From G039029935 sp039029935 (GTDB lineage Bacteria; Chloroflexota; Anaerolineae; Caldilineales; Caldilineaceae): a DNA stretch of 12,636 bases. Of the stretch, positions 1-6,288 are shown one piece after another. Numbering within the stretch: the first letter of the stretch is position 1; every line of letters begins with the position of its first letter. The notes below the pieces were generated by a model. It saw only the letters and a list, made by a program, of their open reading frames with translations, was not told the origin of the DNA and did not search any database. The position numbers and the translations under genes were made by a program. The DNA lies in assembly GCA_039029935.1 (NCBI GenBank), contig JBCCFC010000260.1, positions 1 to 12,636 on the forward strand. The letters run 5' to 3'.

Positions 1-207
1 CCCCAAGCGGCATGACATTGAACACGACTTGGCAGAACATTGCCTTCTTCAAATCAGTGCTGTTTTGACAATCAGCGGAAGAGCAACGCCCACCTGTGGC
101 TGAGCAAGTAGAGAATGGATTGAGGGTTTGAACAATCAAACGCCTATAATTTCCTTCAGAATATTAAGCAGATACCCTATTGATCAAATTGATCTATTCT
201 ATGTGAT
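1..207. other. Gene-poor left edge, no recognisable gene
   Basis: No gene can be named here. On the plus strand a frame is open from base 2 to a TGA at 101-103 (33 codons, beginning PKRHDIEHDL) and could be the tail of a gene starting outside the window, but I do not recognise it. A minus-strand frame is also open towards the left edge. A TATAAT stands at 145-150 on the plus strand without a well-spaced -35. A 13-bp palindrome, GATCAA-A-TTGATC, lies at 182-194, just beyond the stop codon of the neighbouring minus-strand gene. It could be a short 3' hairpin or a protein site, but there is no T-run to call it a terminator. Confidence 0.4.
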
Positions 208-1983
208 TTATGTGTAGCTGTTGGTGTCTATATCTTTGACCAATGCGTCCATATCCAGCGCATCGAAATCATCTAGTTCTGTCAGCAAGTCAACTCGGTC
301 ATCTTTGGGTTGCTCAAGTTGTAATTCTTTCTCTACCTCTATGTCTGTACTCATATGAGCGGATGTCTCATCGTCCTGTGTCGGTCTGCTATCCAAGTGT
401 GTGTGATCAGGGACTGTATCTGGCATAGGAGCAGGCTGTCTAGTATCAGGCTGTCTAGGAGCAGGCTGAGTCGCATCGACAACGCTTAACACATCTTCTA
501 TGACTGTATCTGGCATGGTATCAGGCTGTCTAGGAGCAGGCTGAGTCGCATCGGCAGTGCTTAACACATCTTCTATGACTGTATCTGGCTGTCTAGGAGC
601 AGGCTGAGTTGTATCGACATCGCTTAATACATCTTCTATCGGTAATGATTTGAGTACGTCGTTCAACGTATCCTCAATCGAGTCAACCTCATTCTTAGAC
701 TGATCGCCAACACCCAACCCATCGAGTAAGCTGTCTAAATCGTCTTCAAAGTTTGTGTCATATATGGGTCTGCGTGTTCTCTGAGGTGTGCTTAGGTTGC
801 CTGATTGCCATAGGCTATTGTCACTGTCCTCGCTCGACAAACTGATGTGTGCAGCATCTTGTGGTGAGCCAGCGGATTGATAATCAAATGTAAATTGTGA
901 TGGGTCAGGCAAGTCATCGGCATTAAACTCTTCATCATCGACTAGCTCCGACAACACATGACAAACTTCGCCCATACATGCCTGATTCAAGCCACTATTA
1001 TACCAAAGGCGCATCTCGTGAGTAAGTTGATAGAGCAGTTGTGTATATGTTTCATGAGCATCTAACGCATTTTCCGTCCAGAATGTTTCGAGTTCACTCT
1101 CTGGGATAGCATTGTTTGGGATAACATCGTCTGTGATATCATCTGGTCCTGCACCATCTATCTCTGCTTCACCTATCTCTGCTTCACCTATCTCTGCTTC
1201 ACCTATCTCTGCTTCATCTATCTCTGCTTCATCTGTCTCTGCTTCATCTGTCTCTGCTTCATCTGTCTCTGCTTCATCTGTCTCTGCTTCATCTGTCTCT
1301 TCATCATCTGCCTCTTCATCATCTGCCTCTTCATCAGATGGATCAGGTCGAACAATACTACCATCGTTAAGCAGATTAACACTGCTTTCATCATCAAGTT
1401 CAAGTATGTCCTTTTCTGGGTCTATTTCTGGGTCTATGTCTTCGCTATCATCAACGCTACCATTCTCAGCGTGCATTTCTGTGAGAATTTCGTAGTGTGG
1501 ATTGGCTTCGAGCCATCGTTCCAGTTGCTCATCGGCTGCTTGGGGACGTGGGCCCCAGTTTGCCTGATATTGCCATTCCTCATCAAAGATCAATAATAAG
1601 GGTAAATCGATTTCATCTAAATCCCCACTCAAATCAAACTCATCGGATGGGACCAACTCAGCCAATTGCGCCAAATCATCGCTATCACGATAGATGCCCA
1701 ATTCTAACCGCATGGACATGTTGGCGAGATGGGCCAAAATAGGGAGAACGCTGATGGTGTCGGGGAATTCTTCAGCAATGATGACGACGAGATGCAACTG
1801 TTCAGGATAATTGCCCAAAAATTGTTGATGAATGGGGGCAATCGTAATCTCCTGATAGCGTCGCCGTAATAGCAGGGCATCTGGCGCATCGCTTTGGATA
1901 TATTCACGAAAAGACTGTGCTGATGTAATCGCAACTGGCTTTTCTTGAACTGGTATAAATTGAACTGAAACAGGCTCTAGCAT
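208..1983 (-). CDS. Acidic repeat protein with cysteine-less thioredoxin-like N-terminus
   Basis: A 591-residue protein of unknown function. Residues about 55-160 resemble the Thioredoxin_9 family: a beta strand (LVVII, 65-69), then a helix with LPILAHLA (79-86), a YRD segment (98-100), a probable cis-proline (P128) before LLLIFDEEW, and the family's closing WGPRPQ (143-148). Where relatives carry DWCGD, this protein has EEFPD (71-75), so the redox cysteine is replaced by Phe73 and thiol chemistry is unlikely. Residues 218-275 are pentapeptide repeats (xDEAE, xGEAE, EADDE). Residues 300-360 look helical and hold the only two cysteines (C336 and C341). The C-terminal part has three tandem repeats containing IEDVLS and QPAPRQPDT, plus other short acidic amphipathic stretches. 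No signal peptide or membrane segment is seen. There is no clear Shine-Dalgarno before the ATG at 1983. It is divergent from glyA. A cytoplasmic scaffold or binding protein is my guess only. Confidence 0.82.
   Translation of the reverse strand: MLEPVSVQFIPVQEKPVAITSAQSFREYIQSDAPDALLLRRRYQEITIAPIHQQFLGNYPEQLHLVVIIAEEFPDTISVLPILAHLANMSMRLELGIYRDSDDLAQLAELVPSDEFDLSGDLDEIDLPLLLIFDEEWQYQANWGPRPQAADEQLERWLEANPHYEILTEMHAENGSVDDSEDIDPEIDPEKDILELDDESSVNLLNDGSIVRPDPSDEEADDEEADDEETDEAETDEAETDEAETDEAETDEAEIDEAEIGEAEIGEAEIGEAEIDGAGPDDITDDVIPNNAIPESELETFWTENALDAHETYTQLLYQLTHEMRLWYNSGLNQACMGEVCHVLSELVDDEEFNADDLPDPSQFTFDYQSAGSPQDAAHISLSSEDSDNSLWQSGNLSTPQRTRRPIYDTNFEDDLDSLLDGLGVGDQSKNEVDSIEDTLNDVLKSLPIEDVLSDVDTTQPAPRQPDTVIEDVLSTADATQPAPRQPDTMPDTVIEDVLSVVDATQPAPRQPDTRQPAPMPDTVPDHTHLDSRPTQDDETSAHMSTDIEVEKELQLEQPKDDRVDLLTELDDFDALDMDALVKDIDTNSYT
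412..639. repeat. Three longer in-frame repeats in the same gene
   Basis: Three imperfect tandem units of about 21, 25 and 30 codons encode residues 449-469, 470-494 and 495-524. Each has the order I-E-D-V-L-S, three variable residues, then TQPAPRQPDT, with extra MPDT or RQPAPMPDT inserts in the later copies. The alternation of a short acidic helix-like piece and a Pro-rich spacer suggests a flexible string of identical binding peptides. Confidence 0.85.
1159..1332. repeat. 15-bp tandem repeat encoding acidic pentapeptides
   Basis: About a dozen imperfect 15-bp units run in tandem. On the plus strand a typical unit reads TCTGCTTCATCTGTC; on the coding (minus) strand they encode T/I-D/G-E-A-E, grading into EADDE units at the 1332 end. 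The period is a multiple of three, so copy-number change keeps the host gene in frame. Neighbouring units are nearly identical at the DNA level, which points to recent slippage or recombination. It lies wholly inside the acidic-protein gene. Confidence 0.9.
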
Positions 1984-2005
1984 AGAATTTAATTGATAAG
2001 CTGAA

Positions 2006-2034
2006 TTGACGAAATAGTTTAACCATGTTATTTT
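2006..2034 (+). promoter_or_regulatory. Probable glyA promoter
   Basis: TTGACG at 2006-2011 and TATTTT at 2029-2034 are separated by 17 bp. Transcription would begin near 2041, leaving a leader of about 84 nt before glyA. The same -10 hexamer occurs in the promoter proposed for the peptide transporter operon. This is pattern matching to the sigma-70 type consensus only. Confidence 0.55.
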
Positions 2035-2060
2035 GCCACAAAATGCAAAATAATGATATT

Positions 2061-2096
2061 AGCGATAAGCATGGTTTTGTATAAAGCCCTATCGCT
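2061..2096. promoter_or_regulatory. Inverted repeat in the glyA leader
   Basis: AGCGATA (2061-2067) and TATCGCT (2090-2096) are perfect inverted copies separated by 22 bp. The repeat sits after the proposed glyA start site and 28 nt before the start codon, so it could be an RNA hairpin or an operator shared by the two divergent genes. It does not match a riboswitch class known to me. Confidence 0.35.
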
Positions 2097-2124
2097 ACAG
2101 CAGTATAAGTAATCAAGGACAGAA

Positions 2125-3465
2125 ATGCAAAATAAAGCAATGGAAACCAGTGGTGTTTCGACAAACAGTCAGTCATCTTTTCAAGCATGGACCCGTGTCA
2201 CAGACCCTCGTCAAGCACTTGCAGCCAGTGATCCAGAGATGTATGAGGCCATCGAGCTTGAGCGCCAGCGGCAATATGAAGGCATTGAGCTAATCGCCAG
2301 CGAGAATTATGTATCAGCCTCGGTGTTGGCGGCGATGGGTAGTGTGCTGACCAATAAATATGCGGAAGGCTATCCGGGTAAACGCTACTATGGTGGCTGT
2401 CACTATGTGGATATCTCGGAACGCATCGCAATTGAGCGAGCATTAGAACTCTTTGGTGCGGACCATGCCAATGTACAGCCTCACTCTGGCGCACAGGCCA
2501 ATGAAGCGGTCTATTTGGCACTGCTCAAACCTGGGGAAACTGTGCTTGCACTGAACTTGGATCAAGGCGGTCATTTAAGTCATGGCTTTCATCTCAACAG
2601 TTCGGGCAAACTATATAACTTTGTGCATTATGGGCTGGACAAAGACACAGAATATATTGACTATGACCAAGTGCAGCAGTTGGCGATAGAACACAAGCCC
2701 AAGCTCATTTTGGCGGGGGCCAGTGCCTACCCACGCGTTTTTGACTATCCGCGTTTCCGTGAAATTGCGGATAGTGTTGATGCCTTGTTGATGATGGACA
2801 TGGCACATGTAGCGGGGTTGGTGGCGGTGGGATTACACCCCGACCCTGTACCCTATTGTGATATTGTGACAACAACGACCCATAAAACATTACGAGCTGC
2901 GCGAGGTGGCATGATTCTCTGTCGGCAAAAGTACGCCAAGCGTATTGACCGTGCGGTCTTCCCCGGTATGCAGGGTGGCCCGTTGATGCATATGATTGCA
3001 GGCAAGGCGGTAGGCTTTGGTGAAGCACTACAGCCGGGGTTCAAGGACTATCAGCAACGGGTATTGGACAATGCCAAAGCCTTGGCAACAACGTTGCAAG
3101 GGGAAGGGGTCCGTGTCGTCAGCGGCGGCACAGACAATCATTTGATGCTGGTTGATTTGGGTAGTCTCGGCGAAGATAGTCAGGGCAATGAGATTACGGG
3201 CAAAGCCGTTGAGGTGGCCCTGGATAATGCAGCCATCCATTGCAACAAAAACATGATTCCCTTTGATCCAAAGCCAGCACTGGTGACAAGTGGTATCCGA
3301 CTGGGTACACCTGCCGCCACAACTCGTGGCATGGGGCAAGCCGAGTTTGAGCAAATCGGTCGATGGATCGCGGCCATCGCCAAGGAGCCATTTGACACGA
3401 CGCTACAAGAACAGACACGAAATGAAGTATTAACACTCGTACAGAATTTTCCTGTACCAGCGTAA
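2125..3465 (+). CDS. glyA: Serine hydroxymethyltransferase
   Basis: PLP-dependent cytoplasmic enzyme that interconverts serine and tetrahydrofolate with glycine and 5,10-methylene-tetrahydrofolate, the main source of one-carbon units. The 446-residue chain is slightly longer than the usual 410-430 because of an N-terminal extension of about 25 residues. Recognisable parts are ELIASENY (55-62), the YPGKRYYGG glycine-rich stretch (83-91), SGAQANEAVY (121-130), D225 in MMDMAH, the Schiff-base lysine K254 in TTTTHKTLR, and R392 in SGIRLGTPA, which holds the substrate carboxylate. After TLR the usual GPRGG reads AARGG (258-262). An AAGGA Shine-Dalgarno at 2115-2119, five bases before the ATG, supports this start over the next Met at codon 6. 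It has its own promoter and is followed closely by a repeat hairpin and a transporter gene. Confidence 0.96.
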   Translation: MQNKAMETSGVSTNSQSSFQAWTRVTDPRQALAASDPEMYEAIELERQRQYEGIELIASENYVSASVLAAMGSVLTNKYAEGYPGKRYYGGCHYVDISERIAIERALELFGADHANVQPHSGAQANEAVYLALLKPGETVLALNLDQGGHLSHGFHLNSSGKLYNFVHYGLDKDTEYIDYDQVQQLAIEHKPKLILAGASAYPRVFDYPRFREIADSVDALLMMDMAHVAGLVAVGLHPDPVPYCDIVTTTTHKTLRAARGGMILCRQKYAKRIDRAVFPGMQGGPLMHMIAGKAVGFGEALQPGFKDYQQRVLDNAKALATTLQGEGVRVVSGGTDNHLMLVDLGSLGEDSQGNEITGKAVEVALDNAAIHCNKNMIPFDPKPALVTSGIRLGTPAATTRGMGQAEFEQIGRWIAAIAKEPFDTTLQEQTRNEVLTLVQNFPVPA

Positions 3466-3610
3466 AAGGTTGAAAGGTTGAAAGGTTGAAAGGTGGAAGG
3501 GCTGAAGGGTGGAAGGGTTGTCAACAAATTTATCAACCCTTCCACTCTTCCGCTCTTCCACTCTTCCACCTTTCCACCTTTCAACTCTTCAACTCTTCAA
3601 CTCTTCAACT
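3465..3610. repeat. 8-nt-period repeats forming a long hairpin
   Basis: Seven head-to-tail 8-nt units (AAAGGTTG three times, then AAAGGTGG, AAGGGCTG, AAGGGTGG, AAGGGTTG) run from 3465 to 3520, the first using the last base of the glyA stop codon. After a 13-nt spacer come 9.6 units of the complementary kind (CAACCCTT, CCACTCTT, CCACCTTT, CAACTCTT and so on) from 3534 to 3610. The innermost pair, GTGGAAGGGTTG (3509-3520) and CAACCCTTCCAC (3534-3545), is a perfect 12-bp stem; the outer units pair with some mismatches. The RNA would fold into a long purine/pyrimidine hairpin between glyA and the next gene. It could end or process the glyA message, but there is no canonical T-tract directly after the stem. 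It is not a CRISPR: there are no spacers. Confidence 0.9.
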
Positions 3611-3616
3611 AAAATT

Positions 3617-4945
3617 ATGAATAGCTATACAAAACGAGAACAATTTAGCTGGGGTATGTATGATTGGGCCAATTCGGCTTTTTCAACAACGGTCGTCACC
3701 GTCTTCTTGGGGCCATATCTTACATTCATTACACAGGCTGCTGCCGAGACAACAGGCGGGTATGTCTATCCATTGGGCATTAAGGTGTTGGCAGACTCAT
3801 TCTTCCCCTATGTTGTTTCACTATCTGTGATATTACAGGTCTTATTTCTGCCGATACTAGGCGCCATCGCCGACTATTCACAACTTAAGAAACAGCTCTT
3901 TGGCATCTTTGCCTATATTGGCGTGTTTGCCACCATCTGCCTCTACTTTTTAGAGGGGGAGAACTATCTCTTGGGGGCAGCCTGTTTTCTTATTGCCAAT
4001 ATTGGCTTTGGGGCAGCCATCGTCTTTTACAACGCCTTTTTGCCAGAAATCGCCGCACCCGATGACCGCGACCGTGTGTCATCTCAAGGGTTTGCGCTGG
4101 GCTATCTGGGCGGCGGCATCCTGCTGGCGTTTAACTTGGTCTTTGTGCAGTTTTTGGCCGAGCCAATGGGTGTCTCAACAGGGCTGGCTATCCGCATTTC
4201 ACTGGCATCCGCAGGTGTTTGGTGGGGCATCTTTACAATTATCCCGCTGATCAACCTCAAACAACGACGTGCTGCCACAAGCCTGCCTACGGGTAAAAAC
4301 TATCTGACGGTTGGGTTCCAGCAATTGGGGCATACCTTACGCCAATTGCCCAAGTATCCACACACTGCGCTCTATCTTGCCGCCTATTTGCTCTACAATG
4401 ATGGCATCCAAACCGTCATCGCACTGTCATCGCAATTTGGGAGCCAAGAACTGGGCATGGAAACGGCATCGCTGGTCCAGTTGGTACTCATGATTCAGTT
4501 TATCGCCTTTGGGGGTGCCTTGGGCTTTAACTATTTGGCGCGCCGGATGGGGACCAAGCAAGCCATTATTGTGAGTTTGATTATCTGGACTGGCGTGGTC
4601 TTCTATGCGTATGCCTTTTTACAGAATGTGACACAGTTTTTCATTCTAGGCGGCGTCATCGCCATTGTGCTAGGGGGCAGCCAAGCACTTAGCCGTTCAC
4701 TCTTCTCGCAGATGATTCCGCCAGGGCAAGAGGCCGAATACTTTAGCCTCTATGAAATCAGTGAACGGGGGACAAGCTGGCTGGGACCATTGATTTTTGG
4801 GCTGGCCTTACAGATGACAGGCAGCTATCGGGTCGCTATTCTATCAGTGGCCGTGTTCTTTGCGGCTGGCTTATTGTTGTTGTTCTTTGTCAATGTGCGG
4901 CGAGCAATTGAGGAAGCAGGGAATCCTGCACCAGACAAGGTGTAG
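3617..4945 (+). CDS. UMF1-family MFS transporter (Atg22-like)
   Basis: A 442-residue inner-membrane protein of the major facilitator superfamily with about 12 membrane segments. It carries the marks of the UMF1/Atg22-like family: WGMYDWANSAF (12-22), a motif-A-like GAIADYSQLKKQ loop (82-93), FYNAFLPEIA (137-146), AAYLLYNDGIQTVI (255-268) and GGSQALSRSLFSQMIP (353-368). The yeast homologue Atg22 exports amino acids from the vacuole; the bacterial substrate is not known, so none is assigned. The frame stays open upstream to a GTG at 3509, but those 36 codons are translated 8-nt repeat, so I chose the ATG at 3617, whose MNSYTKREQFSWGMYDW is a normal family start. No Shine-Dalgarno is visible and no separate promoter was found, so expression may depend on read-through from glyA. 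An amino-acid role beside glyA is tempting but unproven. Confidence 0.92.
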   Translation: MNSYTKREQFSWGMYDWANSAFSTTVVTVFLGPYLTFITQAAAETTGGYVYPLGIKVLADSFFPYVVSLSVILQVLFLPILGAIADYSQLKKQLFGIFAYIGVFATICLYFLEGENYLLGAACFLIANIGFGAAIVFYNAFLPEIAAPDDRDRVSSQGFALGYLGGGILLAFNLVFVQFLAEPMGVSTGLAIRISLASAGVWWGIFTIIPLINLKQRRAATSLPTGKNYLTVGFQQLGHTLRQLPKYPHTALYLAAYLLYNDGIQTVIALSSQFGSQELGMETASLVQLVLMIQFIAFGGALGFNYLARRMGTKQAIIVSLIIWTGVVFYAYAFLQNVTQFFILGGVIAIVLGGSQALSRSLFSQMIPPGQEAEYFSLYEISERGTSWLGPLIFGLALQMTGSYRVAILSVAVFFAAGLLLLFFVNVRRAIEEAGNPAPDKV

Positions 4946-4987
4946 CATGTGTATGCCCATTCATTTTTTCCTTTTTTCTTGATTGTT

Positions 4988-5016
4988 TTGACAATTACAA
5001 ATAGCTATGATATTTT
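4988..5016 (+). promoter_or_regulatory. Probable promoter of the peptide transporter operon
   Basis: A perfect TTGACA (4988-4993) and TATTTT (5011-5016) are spaced by exactly 17 bp. Transcription from about 5023 would give a leader of roughly 320 nt before the first permease gene. This is the best -35/-10 pair I found in the window. Confidence 0.6.
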
Positions 5017-5325
5017 TACCGAAAGCGTTTTAATATATTGCTTACCATTCTAAACGAATCGTAAAAAATCTTCACTTTGTTTTCTTTAATACGCTTAAAC
5101 CTATCACTTACCATAACTTTTACGCTCATATCAGCAAGGTGTGCAAACCGACGATGTCGCCTTTGGCAAATGATTGTGCCTGCGCACAGCCCTGAAGGTA
5201 TCTCAGGTTGTCCACCTGCGCCGTTGGGTGATAGCCCGAAAAACGTTCGTCCCCAGTGGCGATTCGCCAGTAATGAGCATCTTTACTTGATATGAACCAA
5301 TGTTAAAAAGGGAAAATCAAGCAGT

Positions 5326-5333
5326 TAGGAGGT
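5326..5333 (+). promoter_or_regulatory. Strong Shine-Dalgarno of the permease gene
   Basis: TAGGAGGT ends ten bases before the ATG at 5344. It is the strongest ribosome-binding site in the window and settles the start of the first transporter gene; the gap is slightly longer than the optimum. Confidence 0.8.
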
Positions 5334-5343
5334 CCCATAAACG

Positions 5344-6288
5344 ATGGTACGATTGATCATTTCCAGATTCCTCACCACCATCCCGCTTCTCCTTGTCATC
5401 TCGATCCTTGCATTTGGCATGGTTTCGCTGATGCCGGGGAGCATTGCCGAGATTATTCTGGATGCGGGGGCAACACCAGAGGCTATCGCTGAGTTAGAGG
5501 CTGAAATGGGATTAGACCGGCCATTCGTGGTGCAATATCTTGATTGGCTTGGCAACGCCCTTCAAGGCGATTTTGGCCGTTCGCTATTCTTCATGGCACC
5601 CGTCACAACCTTAATCGGCGAGTCATGGCCTGTTACCGCATCCATCGTCTTGGGTGGGATGATTGTTGGCATTGCACTGGGTCTATTATTGGGCATTGTT
5701 GCGGGATTGCAGCCCGGTAGTCTACTTGACCGCATCTCAACCGTCGGCGCATCTGTTGGCGTATCCATGCCTTCATTCTGGTTAGCCCTGATGCTGGCGA
5801 TTCTGCTGGCTGTGCGTTACAAGATATTCCCGGTGATTGGCTATACGCCCTTTACAGAGAATCCATTGGAGTGGCTACGCAGCATCACCTTGGCAAGTTT
5901 GGCGCTGGGCATTCCATCAGCGGCGCTGATTGCACGGCAGATGCGTAGTTCGATGGCAAACGTTCTCCAGACATCCTACATCCGCGCACAACGGGCAATG
6001 GGCTTGGGGCGATGGCAGATTGTGTCGCAACATGCGCTGAAGAACGCCATGATTCCCGTTGTCACTGTCATTGGTTTCCGACTGGCCGTTGTCGTTGGGC
6101 AGGCGTTTATCGTTGAAAATGTCTTCTTCATGCCAGGGTTGGGCAAACAACTTGCCACTGCGGTTCAACAACAGGATGTGATTTTTGTGCAAGGTGGCGT
6201 CATCATTGTCGCTGCCTTTATCGTCTTTGCAAATATGTTTATTGATATCCTTTATGGCTTTCTGAATCCAAAGGTGCGGGTAAGTTAA
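5344..6288 (+). CDS. Peptide ABC transporter permease, DppB/OppB type
   Basis: A 314-residue inner-membrane subunit of a dipeptide, oligopeptide or nickel type importer (BPD_transp_1 family). The order is typical: a first membrane segment at about 9-29, a periplasmic stretch with AEMGLDRPFVVQYLDWL (53-69) and GDFGRSLFF (75-83), then five further segments. The cytoplasmic EAA loop that docks on the ATPase is at about 214-238 (RAQRAMGLGRWQIVSQHALKN and following IP). ENVFFMPGLGKQL (258-270) is a conserved family stretch. Length is normal for the family. A strong Shine-Dalgarno fixes the start. Its stop overlaps the start of the next gene (TAATG), implying translational coupling and equal amounts of the two products. 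The substrate cannot be read from a permease; peptides are the family default. Confidence 0.95.
   Translation: MVRLIISRFLTTIPLLLVISILAFGMVSLMPGSIAEIILDAGATPEAIAELEAEMGLDRPFVVQYLDWLGNALQGDFGRSLFFMAPVTTLIGESWPVTASIVLGGMIVGIALGLLLGIVAGLQPGSLLDRISTVGASVGVSMPSFWLALMLAILLAVRYKIFPVIGYTPFTENPLEWLRSITLASLALGIPSAALIARQMRSSMANVLQTSYIRAQRAMGLGRWQIVSQHALKNAMIPVVTVIGFRLAVVVGQAFIVENVFFMPGLGKQLATAVQQQDVIFVQGGVIIVAAFIVFANMFIDILYGFLNPKVRVS

Larger units (their letters stand above)
4946..5343 (+). other. 398-bp gap: promoter and long hairpin-rich leader
   Basis: The first 185 bases are A+T-rich and contain the proposed operon promoter and two copies of CTTACCAT (5041-5048, 5107-5114). From about 5135 to 5280 the sequence is clearly richer in G+C and packed with short inverted repeats: CGAC/GTCG (5149-5159) inside CAAA/TTTG, TGTGC/GCACA (5175-5188), CCTGA/TCAGG (5191-5207), CAGGT/ACCTG (5204-5218), CGAA/TTCG (5237-5249), and the palindrome TGGCGA-T-TCGCCA (5257-5269). 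The third and fourth stems share bases 5204-5207, so they exclude each other, as in switching leaders. No known riboswitch consensus was recognised. The minus strand of this island has a coding-like open frame without a start codon (5126-5302), so an old gene relic is the alternative reading. Confidence 0.5.

Noticed and set aside
2..103. 3' end of a transposase or other gene
   Set aside because: The frame is open to a TGA but only 33 codons are visible and none matches a family I can name; no inverted repeat marks an element end.
1159..1332. CRISPR-like or regulatory repeat
   Set aside because: Period 15 in frame within a long coding region, with no spacers; it is a protein repeat.
1112..1495. 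Plus-strand open frame rich in Ser, Ile and Ala repeats
   Set aside because: It is the antisense reading of the 15-bp repeats in the acidic-protein gene; the minus frame extends far beyond the repeat and has domain landmarks.
3465..3610. CRISPR array
   Set aside because: Units are 8 nt and contiguous, with no spacers and no cas genes.
3509..3616. N-terminal extension of the UMF1 transporter from the GTG at 3509
   Set aside because: The 36 residues are translated 8-nt repeat; the family-like N-terminus begins at the ATG at 3617.
5135..5280. Known riboswitch (cobalamin, TPP, SAM, lysine, glycine, fluoride) or T-box
   Set aside because: I looked for their core consensus strings and found none; the element stays unclassified.
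5077..5295. 72-codon plus-strand open frame before the permease gene
   Set aside because: Cys/Arg-rich, no family resemblance, no Shine-Dalgarno, and it overlaps the hairpin-rich leader. The opposite strand looks more coding-like.
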